This document shows, piece after piece, positions 19,441-25,911 of a stretch of 25,923 bases of DNA; positions within the stretch are counted from its first letter, which is position 1, and each line of letters starts with the position of its first letter. The stretch is taken from assembly GCA_964355855.1 (NCBI GenBank), contig CAYHFD010000008.1, forward strand, positions 1 to 25,923. The letters run 5' to 3'. The translations under genes were made by a program, and so were the position numbers. A model generated the notes under the pieces. It did not search any database. It saw only the letters and a list, made by a program, of their open reading frames with translations, and had not been told where the DNA came from. The DNA is from XYD1-FULL-44-32 sp964355855 (GTDB taxonomy: Bacteria; Patescibacteriota; Minisyncoccia; Phycocordibacterales; XYD1-FULL-46-19).

Positions 19441-20562
19441 TTCGTGAGCAAAGGCAATATCGATAATTTCTTCGGCAATTTTTCGCCCCGCCTCCGGCTG
19501 GGCAAAACTTTTAGCGCCAGTCCGCATCTCGGCTTGAATCTCCGGTGAGGACAAGATACGATCGATTTCCGAGACGACAATCGAGGGCGAAAGATTGGTC
19601 TCTTCCATCACCACCGCTCCGCCCGAGCGCGCATAAGCAAAAGCATTGGAACGTTGGTCGTGGCTCACTTCTTCGGGGATAGGAATGATAATAGAGGGAA
19701 TACCCCAAGTTGCAATTTCAAAGATGGTTGAACCAGCGCGCGACACGACCAATTGGGCCACCCCAGCCGCCATACGCATCGCCAAGTTGTCTAAATAAGG
19801 AAACGGCTGATAGCGTCGAGCGTTGGGATTATTTTCTAATATAACTTTGACCCGATCGGAAATATCTTCAAAATTATTTTTGCCGGTTTGATGAATAATT
19901 TGATAGCGAGTCACCAATTCGGGTAGGGCATCGAGGATGGCATTATTAATAGACTGCGCCCCCAGTGACCCACCCAAAATCAGAATTATTGGTAAATCCT
20001 CTTCCAGTTTAAGAAATTTTTTAGCTCCCTCCGGAATAGGGCGCATTATTTCGCGTCGCATTGGGTTACCGATAACAGCGGTTTTGTCACTTTTAAAGTA
20101 TTTAGCTGCATCAGGATAAGACAAGGCAATCCGGACAGCAAATTTACCGGCCCATAGATTGGCTCGTCCGGGGCGCGAGTCAGACTCGTGAATAAAGAAA
20201 GGAATACCTAAAATTCTAGCGGCAATCGCGGCGGGCATGCTGGCGTAACCACCTTTGGAAAAAATAACATCAGGATAAATAGCAAATAAACGCCACAGGG
20301 CGATAATTGTGCCGTACATTAAAACAAAAATGTCGGTAAAGTTTTTTAGAGAAAAATATCGTCGCCATTTTCCTGAAGGAGTGTTGACAAAAATAATCTC
20401 ATTATCACGCAGTAGTTTTTCACTGTATGGATGATCGGACATAAAATAAAATTTTGTGCCGATTAGCTTTCGTTCATAAATAACATCACGTAGCTCTTGG
20501 GCTACGGCAATAATCGGATAAAAATGTCCACCTGTTCCCCCACCAGTAAATAATATTTTCAT
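19432..20562 (-). CDS. murG: UDP-GlcNAc:lipid I GlcNAc transferase MurG
   Basis: 376 aa. It has the GT28 signature GGTGGHFYPIIAVAQEL (7-23) and a second Rossmann domain with LGGSLGAQSINNAI and HQTGKNNFE. The donor-binding VSRAGSTIFEIATWGIPSIIIP region is followed by HDQRSNA. It converts lipid I to lipid II on the inner membrane face. The ATG directly follows element copy 4. The C-terminus ends ...AHESR: the final Ser-Arg-stop (TCC CGT TAG) lies in element copy 3. Without that element the frame would end HEF-stop, 11 nt into gltX. ftsW upstream and mraY complete the lipid II pathway. Confidence 0.96.
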   Translation of the reverse strand: MKILFTGGGTGGHFYPIIAVAQELRDVIYERKLIGTKFYFMSDHPYSEKLLRDNEIIFVNTPSGKWRRYFSLKNFTDIFVLMYGTIIALWRLFAIYPDVIFSKGGYASMPAAIAARILGIPFFIHESDSRPGRANLWAGKFAVRIALSYPDAAKYFKSDKTAVIGNPMRREIMRPIPEGAKKFLKLEEDLPIILILGGSLGAQSINNAILDALPELVTRYQIIHQTGKNNFEDISDRVKVILENNPNARRYQPFPYLDNLAMRMAAGVAQLVVSRAGSTIFEIATWGIPSIIIPIPEEVSHDQRSNAFAYARSGGAVVMEETNLSPSIVVSEIDRILSSPEIQAEMRTGAKSFAQPEAGRKIAEEIIDIAFAHESR

Positions 20563-20676
20563 CCCGTTAGAGGTAGGACACGGACAGTTGGTCCGCGTCG
20601 CTACTAGACTTTAGTTTGATAATGATATTGTTTAACATATGGTAGTTGGTGTCAGTGTCCGTGACCTCTAACGGGA
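20563..20676 (-). mobile_element. Start-codon element copy 4 (114 bp) between ftsW and murG
   Basis: In gene orientation it starts TCCCGTTAGAGGTCACGGAC and ends CTACCTCTAACGGG. Inner pairing is ACGGACAC with GTCCGTGTCC. It is flanked by the exact duplication ATGAA (plus-strand TTCAT at 20558-20562 and 20677-20681). The upstream copy holds the ftsW TGA stop and the downstream copy the murG ATG. Removing the element leaves a single ATGAA, an ATGA stop/start overlap. The arm pair AGAGGT/ACCTCT replaces AGAGAT/ATCTCT of copy 1, a compensatory change. Confidence 0.82.
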
Positions 20677-20677
20677 T

Positions 20678-21790
20678 TCATTCCGACAGTTGTCTTTTAT
20701 GCCGGGCGATATTCATTATAATACCCACCGCCGTTAAACCAAACAGAAGAGCCGAACCACCTTGAGAAACAAAAATTAGGGGTTCTCCAGTCAAGGGAAT
20801 AAGCCCTAACATGGCCCCTATATTAGCCAGTGATTGGGATATAATGAGTATAACAAGACCGGTGGCTAACAGTCTACCAAAAATGTCGCCACTACCACTA
20901 GCAATTTTTAAACCAAAGAGACCAAAAGACAAAAATAACAGCAATATAATAATAGTGCCAATAAAACCAAACTCCTCGCCGGCCACGGCAAATATCGAAT
21001 CACCAATCGGTTGAGGTAAAAAATTAAATTTTTGCAGACTCTGACCAAAGCCCCGTCCACTAAATCCACCCGAGCCAATGGCGATGAGTGATTGATTTAT
21101 TTGATAGGCCGAGCCCTGGGTGTCACTATCCGGGTCTAGAAAAGTGGTAATACGGTCACGCAAATAAGGTTTTACTACTACCAAAAGACCTAAAGCCAAA
21201 ATTCCGCACAAGGCCACAATTAAAAGGTGTCGCCACTTTCCTCCCCCAACAAAAAATTGGCAAATTAAGGCCGAAGCAATAACTAAAAATGTGCCCGTGT
21301 CTGGTTGCAAGATTAACAAAAAGCCAGACACAGCCATTAGAATAAACATCGGGATTAATCCGTAACTAATAGTGCTAGCTTTTTGCTTGGCGGTAGCCAG
21401 CCAGGCGGCATAATACATTATGATACCAAGTTTAAGTAACTCGGCCGGCTGAATCGAAATACCCCCAAAACCTAACCAGCGGGTGGCGCCACCAGCTGAT
21501 ATACCAAGACCGGGTATGAAAACTAGGGCGGTGGCAATAATAGATAAAATAAGTAACGGTAAAGAATAGACCCGCCAATAGCGGTATGGAATATTGGATA
21601 CTAACACCATTGCTACTAAACCAACCAATAAAACAATAAACTGTTTTAAGCCAACATGAATAAAACCGGACATGTCACTACCGATCATGCCAAGCGAGGC
21701 CGATAAAAATATAAAAAAACCAAAAAGAGAAAGTATGACGACTAAAATAAGAAAGAAACGACTCTCATTTTTTATACCAGCTCGACTCAT
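20678..21790 (-). CDS. ftsW: FtsW/RodA family lipid II polymerase
   Basis: 370 aa from the ATG at 21790. A multi-pass SEDS protein of about ten hydrophobic segments, with WLGFGGISIQPAELLKLG, LQPDTGT, and the C-terminal PLTGEPLIFVSQGGSALL motif that matches FtsW GLLPVTG...SxGGS. It polymerises glycan strands at the septum. The frame is open 29 codons further upstream, but ATG 21790 overlaps the mraY stop as ATGA, a coupled start, and gives the usual N-terminus. The stop TGA lies in the upstream target copy of element 4. The murG and mraY neighbours support a division/cell-wall cluster. Confidence 0.93.
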   Translation of the reverse strand: MSRAGIKNESRFFLILVVILSLFGFFIFLSASLGMIGSDMSGFIHVGLKQFIVLLVGLVAMVLVSNIPYRYWRVYSLPLLILSIIATALVFIPGLGISAGGATRWLGFGGISIQPAELLKLGIIMYYAAWLATAKQKASTISYGLIPMFILMAVSGFLLILQPDTGTFLVIASALICQFFVGGGKWRHLLIVALCGILALGLLVVVKPYLRDRITTFLDPDSDTQGSAYQINQSLIAIGSGGFSGRGFGQSLQKFNFLPQPIGDSIFAVAGEEFGFIGTIIILLLFLSFGLFGLKIASGSGDIFGRLLATGLVILIISQSLANIGAMLGLIPLTGEPLIFVSQGGSALLFGLTAVGIIMNIARHKRQLSE

Positions 21791-22848
21791 TTGTCGAGCA
21801 AAATTAAAATCATTCCCACAATGGCCGTAATAATACCAATAATCCAAAATCGCATTACCACTTTGTAGGCGGGCCAACCAATAGCCTCAAAATGGTGGTG
21901 CAGAGGGGCCACAAGGAAAACCTTTTTTCCACCGCGCATTTTTTTAGATAACAATTGAATAACCACTGAGGCGGAAGTTAAGACCAAAGGAAAAGCGATA
22001 AGGGGTAGCCAAAGCACCGAATTGGTCAAAAAGGCGACAACGGTCAGGGTGGTAGTCAATCCCAAAATTCCAGTTTCCGACATATAAAAACGGGCGGGTG
22101 GAATATTAAACCAAAGAAAGGCCAGTGTTCCGCCGGCCACCACGGCGCAAAAAGCAGCTAAGTCAATTTGGTCTTGAAAAAAGGCGATGCCGGCATAGGC
22201 GGCAAAGATAATGGCCATAATTCCGCCGGACAAGCCATCGAGGCCATCGATAACCCCGCTGGAAAAGAGGGCGGCCATCACCAAGACAAAAATCGGGATG
22301 AGCCACAGGCCCACCGCTAGCTCGCCCCAAAACGGGATATGAAGGGTGTCGACGCCTAGTTTGGCATAAAACCACCAGCCACCAATAAGGCCTAAAGTAA
22401 TAACTATAGACAGACGATTCCAAAACGATAGTCCCCCATTGTATTTACCAGCTTTTGGTTCACGAATTTGCAAAATATCATCTAAAAGGCCAAGCACCGA
22501 GGCTGAAATTAAGGTAAAAAGTGGCAACCAGGTTTGATTGCGGGAAAGAAAATCCAGTTTAGTGGTGACATCAGTCGGATAAATTTGAGAGATTAGCCAA
22601 ATTACCGCAATAGTTAAAAGAGCACTCGCCCAAATAATAATTCCCCCCATTCTAGGTGTGCCGGTTTCTTTGTGAGCGTGAAGCTGATTAAAAATTGGAG
22701 TGGCGCGTCCATCGGGCGCAGTTTTTCCTGCTTTCTTCTTCCACATCTTGTATTTGTAAAGATAGTGGGTCAGGCCGGGCGTAATGGCGATACCAATAAA
22801 GAAGGCAATGGCGGTGGGGGCAAAAACTTTAATAATAGATAAAATCAT
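21787..22848 (-). CDS. mraY: Phospho-MurNAc-pentapeptide translocase MraY
   Basis: 353 aa. About ten membrane helices with the family motifs PRMGGIIIW, LLDDILQI, IDGLDGLSGG and the histidine motif APLHHHFEAIGW. The usual GDTGSL is SETGIL here (MSETGILGL), a divergence near the catalytic loop. It makes lipid I from UDP-MurNAc-pentapeptide and undecaprenyl phosphate. An ATG at 22866 exists, but TATAAT (22855-22860) would lie inside it; the ATG at 22848, 6 nt after the -10, is the likely leaderless start. The stop overlaps the ftsW ATG as ATGA. Confidence 0.94.
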   Translation of the reverse strand: MILSIIKVFAPTAIAFFIGIAITPGLTHYLYKYKMWKKKAGKTAPDGRATPIFNQLHAHKETGTPRMGGIIIWASALLTIAVIWLISQIYPTDVTTKLDFLSRNQTWLPLFTLISASVLGLLDDILQIREPKAGKYNGGLSFWNRLSIVITLGLIGGWWFYAKLGVDTLHIPFWGELAVGLWLIPIFVLVMAALFSSGVIDGLDGLSGGIMAIIFAAYAGIAFFQDQIDLAAFCAVVAGGTLAFLWFNIPPARFYMSETGILGLTTTLTVVAFLTNSVLWLPLIAFPLVLTSASVVIQLLSKKMRGGKKVFLVAPLHHHFEAIGWPAYKVVMRFWIIGIITAIVGMILILLDK

Positions 22849-22854
22849 AAATGT

Positions 22855-22860
22855 ATTATA
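22855..22860 (-). promoter_or_regulatory. -10 box of mraY (leaderless)
   Basis: TATAAT on the minus strand, 6 nt before the ATG at 22848 and just after the dacA stop. The -35 is weak. It decides the mraY start. Confidence 0.6.
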
Positions 22861-22866
22861 AAACAA

Positions 22867-23787
22867 TTAACTAGAAAAATAATCTATTGTGCCACGAACT
22901 AAAGCTAAGACATCAGTAAAACGCCCATCTTTAGTAGAACCAAGGACCACTATCACTATTGGCTGAGCTAAACCAGCATCAAAGGCCACTGCCAGGTTTC
23001 CACCGGCTGATAAGGTATAGCCAGTTTTAGAGGCAATTAGTCCGGGAATTTTACCAACAATGTCGTTGGTGTTACTGCCAAAATATGTTTGACCAGTGGC
23101 CGATTTTGAACTAATGGACGGTTTAGTGCTCACCGTCATTAGGTTTGGTTTTTCTTTTATTATATATGACATTAACAAGGCCATGTCGCGGACAGAACCA
23201 TATGAACCACCTAAAGATGTTCCAACATCAAGACCAGTTTCGTTTAGGTAGACAGTATGAGACAGACCGATTGCTCTAGCCTGGTCGTTCATTTTGGCTA
23301 CCAAGTCAATACCGCGACCGCTAGCGGCTTCTCTTAAGGCACTACTAGCGCCATTGGCCGAGGTGGTTAGTTTATAATCTATTAATTCCTGGGCGGTCCA
23401 ATTGTCACCAGCGATTAGACCAGCATTGCTTCCACCGGCGAGAGCTGAAGTTGAAATTGGTATGATATCATTTGGCGCAAATATTTCGCTTGCGACTAAA
23501 GCCGTCATAATTTTAGTAATTGAGGCCAACGGCAATTCCTCATCAATATTTTTTTCATAAATTACCTTTTCTTTTTCTACGTCCCAAACAATAGCCGATT
23601 TGGCTTCAAGACTAACGGGCAAAAATGTTTTAGTAATCATAGGTAATGGGGTTACTTGAGCAGTATTTTTATCAAGTGGCACGGCCTCACTCCATTTTGG
23701 TAGTATGGCAATAGTTAAACTGGCAACAAAAATAGCGCCCACAACCACCACCGCTCGTCCATATATTTTAGGGTGATTCCAGTTCAT
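22867..23787 (-). CDS. dacA: D-alanyl-D-alanine carboxypeptidase (PBP5-type, S11)
   Basis: 306 aa. A membrane anchor/signal (about 11-30) precedes a penicillin-binding domain with all three motifs: S89-ITK92, S143-A-N145 and K254-T-G256. The C-terminal beta domain of PBP5 is absent or very short, as often in CPR. It removes the terminal D-Ala of pentapeptides in the envelope. The ATG follows the scpB TAA directly (TAAATGAAC), so the two are read as one operon from the scpB promoter. This junction has the same ATGAA sequence that element 4 duplicated, but is empty here. Confidence 0.93.
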   Translation of the reverse strand: MNWNHPKIYGRAVVVVGAIFVASLTIAILPKWSEAVPLDKNTAQVTPLPMITKTFLPVSLEAKSAIVWDVEKEKVIYEKNIDEELPLASITKIMTALVASEIFAPNDIIPISTSALAGGSNAGLIAGDNWTAQELIDYKLTTSANGASSALREAASGRGIDLVAKMNDQARAIGLSHTVYLNETGLDVGTSLGGSYGSVRDMALLMSYIIKEKPNLMTVSTKPSISSKSATGQTYFGSNTNDIVGKIPGLIASKTGYTLSAGGNLAVAFDAGLAQPIVIVVLGSTKDGRFTDVLALVRGTIDYFSS

Positions 23788-24348
23788 TTATGGATTAGTT
23801 GTTACTTTTACCGTTGATTCGACTGGTTTTTGCATAAAATTTTTAATTTCATTCTCAATTTTTTTAAATTCAGGCAATTCCTCTATGTTTGATATACCAA
23901 GATGGGCCAAAAGATCAGCGGTTGGCCGGTAAACAAAGCTACGAGCATCATTAGGGTTTGGTAGGCGCAAAACTAATCCCCTAATTAGTAGATGGCGCAA
24001 AATAAAACTAGAATTTACGCCCCGAACATAGTCTATTTCAGCTCGACTAGCTTCACCGCGGTATAAAATAATAGTTAGTGTTTCTAGTCCGGCCTTACCA
24101 ATATCCTTAGCCAATTCTTCTTTGGCTAATCGTTCTATTAATTCACTTACTTCGGGGGCGGTCACTAGGGTTAAACTAGAGCCAATTTCCATTAGTCTTA
24201 ATCCACTAGCCTGTAATGAATTTTTAAGAGTCTCAATGGCATTTTTTATGTCACCTTCATCAACCTTTAATAACCTAGCTAAGGTGGCTATTTCTATTGG
24301 CTCAGATTTATAAAAAAGCACCGCTTCTAATTGGCTTGCGAGATTCAT
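23788..24348 (-). CDS. scpB: Segregation and condensation protein B
   Basis: 186 aa from the ATG at 24348. It has two winged-helix domains: MNLASQLEAVLFYKSEPIEI... at the N-terminus and GLETLTIILYRGEASRAEIDYVRGVNSSFILRHL, cut by me at the conserved core, in the second half. ScpB works with ScpA as the kleisin complex of SMC in chromosome compaction. The frame is open to 24414, but TATAAT (24358-24363) lies within that extension and ends 9 nt before this ATG. scpA is 0.5 kb upstream with an opposite-strand gene between them, which breaks the usual scpAB operon. Confidence 0.93.
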   Translation of the reverse strand: MNLASQLEAVLFYKSEPIEIATLARLLKVDEGDIKNAIETLKNSLQASGLRLMEIGSSLTLVTAPEVSELIERLAKEELAKDIGKAGLETLTIILYRGEASRAEIDYVRGVNSSFILRHLLIRGLVLRLPNPNDARSFVYRPTADLLAHLGISNIEELPEFKKIENEIKNFMQKPVESTVKVTTNP

Positions 24349-24357
24349 AATGTCTAT

Positions 24358-24386
24358 ATTATACCGTTTAAAATCATATTGGCCAA
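24358..24386 (-). promoter_or_regulatory. scpB-dacA promoter
   Basis: Minus strand: TTGGCC (24381-24386), 17 nt, TATAAT (24358-24363). It predicts a start at about 24351, so the 5' UTR is about 2 nt. Confidence 0.75.
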
Positions 24387-24407
24387 ATGGAAAAGTACGA
24401 TTTGTTA

Positions 24408-24436
24408 TTGACAAAATGTACTAAAGATGATAAAAA
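24408..24436 (+). promoter_or_regulatory. Promoter of the lipoprotein gene
   Basis: TTGACA (24408-24413), 17 nt, TAAAAA (24431-24436). It is divergent from and almost abutting the scpB promoter. Confidence 0.55.
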
Positions 24437-24463
24437 ATGGCAGGCTTGAACAAAGGAGAAACT

Positions 24464-24811
24464 ATGAATCTTAAGCTGTTGGCGGTGGTGATGTTTGTTT
24501 TGGTTGGGTGTGCGACCACTGGTTTGCCACAAAATCTGAACCTCCCGCTGGAGGTAGGATTTCGAGATGTGATTGTAGAGGGAGTGGTCACCACCAAACC
24601 CACCGCCTTCAAAGGAGCACAGACAGGCGTTTGTATTGTCCTCTTTGAGGGTGGCACCAGTGCAATTCCTCGTCTAGTGACGGTGGATATGCCCGCTGGT
24701 GGTCGTCTAAACTTTGGCGACCGAGTTAAGCTTGAAGTTGCCGAGCAGGTCGGTGGCGATGTGGTTTATCACATCAAAACTGACTCAATACCTTCGGAGA
24801 AAGAGAAATGA
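24464..24811 (+). CDS. Small putative lipoprotein
   Basis: 115 aa from the ATG at 24464, set by AAAGGAG about 6 nt upstream; an upstream in-frame ATG (24437) lies in the promoter zone. The signal MNLKLLAVVMFVLVGCATTG has a lipobox LVGC with Cys16 as the lipidation site. The mature part (about 100 aa) looks all-beta: DVIVEGVVTTKP, TGVCIVLFEG, RLNFGDRVKLEVAEQ. This suggests an OB-like fold, but no family is recognised. It is GC-richer than its neighbours, has its own promoter and palindromic terminator, and sits in reverse orientation between scpA and scpB, which suggests a later insertion. Confidence 0.75.
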   Translation: MNLKLLAVVMFVLVGCATTGLPQNLNLPLEVGFRDVIVEGVVTTKPTAFKGAQTGVCIVLFEGGTSAIPRLVTVDMPAGGRLNFGDRVKLEVAEQVGGDVVYHIKTDSIPSEKEK

Positions 24812-24832
24812 AGATTTTCTGTTTCTCTGTGA

Positions 24833-24866
24833 GCGCGCGCAGGGCCTTGTCCTGCGCGCGATTTTA
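24833..24866 (+). terminator. GC-rich terminator of the lipoprotein gene
   Basis: CGCGCGCAGG and CCTGCGCGCG around GCCTTGT, followed by ATTTT. The right end overlaps the scpA stop on the minus strand. Confidence 0.82.
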
Positions 24867-25592
24867 ATATCTAGGTATTCCCGGCTTAGTGCTTTGCATA
24901 TCAATATCGGCATAGTGGGCATGTTGCTCGACCTCAATCATTCCCTGTTTGACTAATTCCAGCATACCCAAAAAACTAACGATCACGCTGATTTTTTCGG
25001 CTCTATCACGAGGGGCAAATTCACTAAACTTCAGCGAAATTGCCGATTGGATACGAGCGGCTAAATCCTCGATGGTTTCCTGTAAACTTCGAACCTTTTT
25101 AATAATCACTTGGGGAATTAATTCCATTTTAGGTAAAGACGACAAAATTTTATGGATCGCAGTTAAGAGACCATCTTTGGTTATTTCCGCTGTTGGGGTA
25201 AAAACTGGCGTAATGTTTTTATTTGGCTCACGGAAAAAAAGTGGGTTTTCACCATATATTTTTTTAATATTTATACCTACACATTGAATATATTGATATA
25301 GTTTTAACCGTCGTTCCAATTCTTCAGCGTCAGTTTCTTCTTCTGCGGTCAGAGATAGTCCAGGTAAAAGTGAAGCTGATTTTATGAGCATTAAAGTTGA
25401 AGCCACTACTAGAAAGTCAGCGGTTTCGTGTTTGGGTAAATATTCAAACTGCGATAAATAAGCCACATAGTCGTCGGTGATAGTGGCAATATTGACCTGG
25501 CAAATGTGCAGTTTTCTTTTTTCAATCAATTGCAAAAGAAGATCAAGGGGGCCTTCGAAGTCTTGGAGTTTAAGGGCAAAGGTTTCGGACAT
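24864..25592 (-). CDS. scpA: Segregation and condensation protein A (kleisin)
   Basis: 242 aa from the ATG at 25592. The N-terminal kleisin motif KLQDFEGPLDLLLQLIEKRK is followed by ITDDYVAYLSQ, the helix ADFLVVASTLMLIKSASLLPG, an acidic linker (EEETDAEELE) and a C-terminal winged helix (VIVSFLGMLELVKQG). It bridges SMC heads together with ScpB. The frame is open to 25688, but TATAAT (25600-25605) and the terminator of the neighbouring element lie there; the chosen ATG is 7 nt after the -10. AAGAGGA between them could also act as a weak ribosome site. Confidence 0.94.
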   Translation of the reverse strand: MSETFALKLQDFEGPLDLLLQLIEKRKLHICQVNIATITDDYVAYLSQFEYLPKHETADFLVVASTLMLIKSASLLPGLSLTAEEETDAEELERRLKLYQYIQCVGINIKKIYGENPLFFREPNKNITPVFTPTAEITKDGLLTAIHKILSSLPKMELIPQVIIKKVRSLQETIEDLAARIQSAISLKFSEFAPRDRAEKISVIVSFLGMLELVKQGMIEVEQHAHYADIDMQSTKPGIPRY

Positions 25593-25599
25593 TCCTCTT

Positions 25600-25628
25600 A
25601 TTATACCGGTTTTAAATTTTTTAGACAA
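25600..25628 (-). promoter_or_regulatory. scpA promoter
   Basis: Minus strand: TTGTCT (25623-25628), 17 nt, TATAAT (25600-25605). The expected start is next to the ATG at 25592. Confidence 0.72.
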
Positions 25629-25658
25629 AAAAAGAAACCTGTCGCGTGGGAGTCGCGA
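25622..25658 (-). terminator. Terminator of a minus-strand transcript upstream of scpA
   Basis: On the minus strand CCTGTCGCG, loop ACTCCCA, CGCGACAGG, then TTTCTTTTTTT. It implies that something on the minus strand to its right is transcribed; the -35 of scpA sits in its T run. Confidence 0.85.
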
Positions 25659-25861
25659 CAGGCTCTGGAGTTGGGCTGCTAGGGTCAACCCTTCTCCATT
25701 GGTTGGGGGCTGCTCAGGGAAAATTCAGACTTGGGCGGGCTGGGGGACGCAACTTCGGAAGGAGAAGCGTCAAGGCCAAGGTATAAAACTTATGGACAAC
25801 GAAAGGGAGATGAAAGGTAAATGAAGCGCTACTGCCCACTTCCCCCAGCCCGACCCAAGTG
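25629..25861 (-). ncRNA. Candidate large structured RNA with long closing stem
   Basis: 25729-25749 and 25840-25861 form an about 20-bp near-perfect stem (ACTTGGGCGGGCTGGGGGA with the complementary arm). It encloses GACGC...GCGTC (CTTC/GAAG inner stem, 25747-25770). Left of the stem are two related blocks, GTTGGGCTGCTAGGG and GTTGGGGGCTGCTCAGGG (25672-25720), then the terminator. No protein-like frame is convincing; tiny ORFs with purine-rich leads (for example from about 25793) occur on the plus strand. I assign the minus strand because of the terminator. It does not show RNase P, tmRNA or SRP hallmarks; a 6S-like RNA is possible. Confidence 0.45.
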
Positions 25862-25911
25862 AAAAAACGGGTAAATTTACCTTTGAATCCGAACACCTTA
25901 GAATTAGTTTT

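Noticed and set aside
19203..19580. Open frame on the minus strand with peptide HACLPVGR
   Set aside because: It spans the end of murG and element copy 3 and contains the translated GC-rich palindrome, a typical spurious CPR peptide.
25714..25896. 60-codon minus-strand frame near the right end
   Set aside because: It runs through both arms of the long inverted repeat, has no ribosome site and low-complexity content; a structured RNA fits better.
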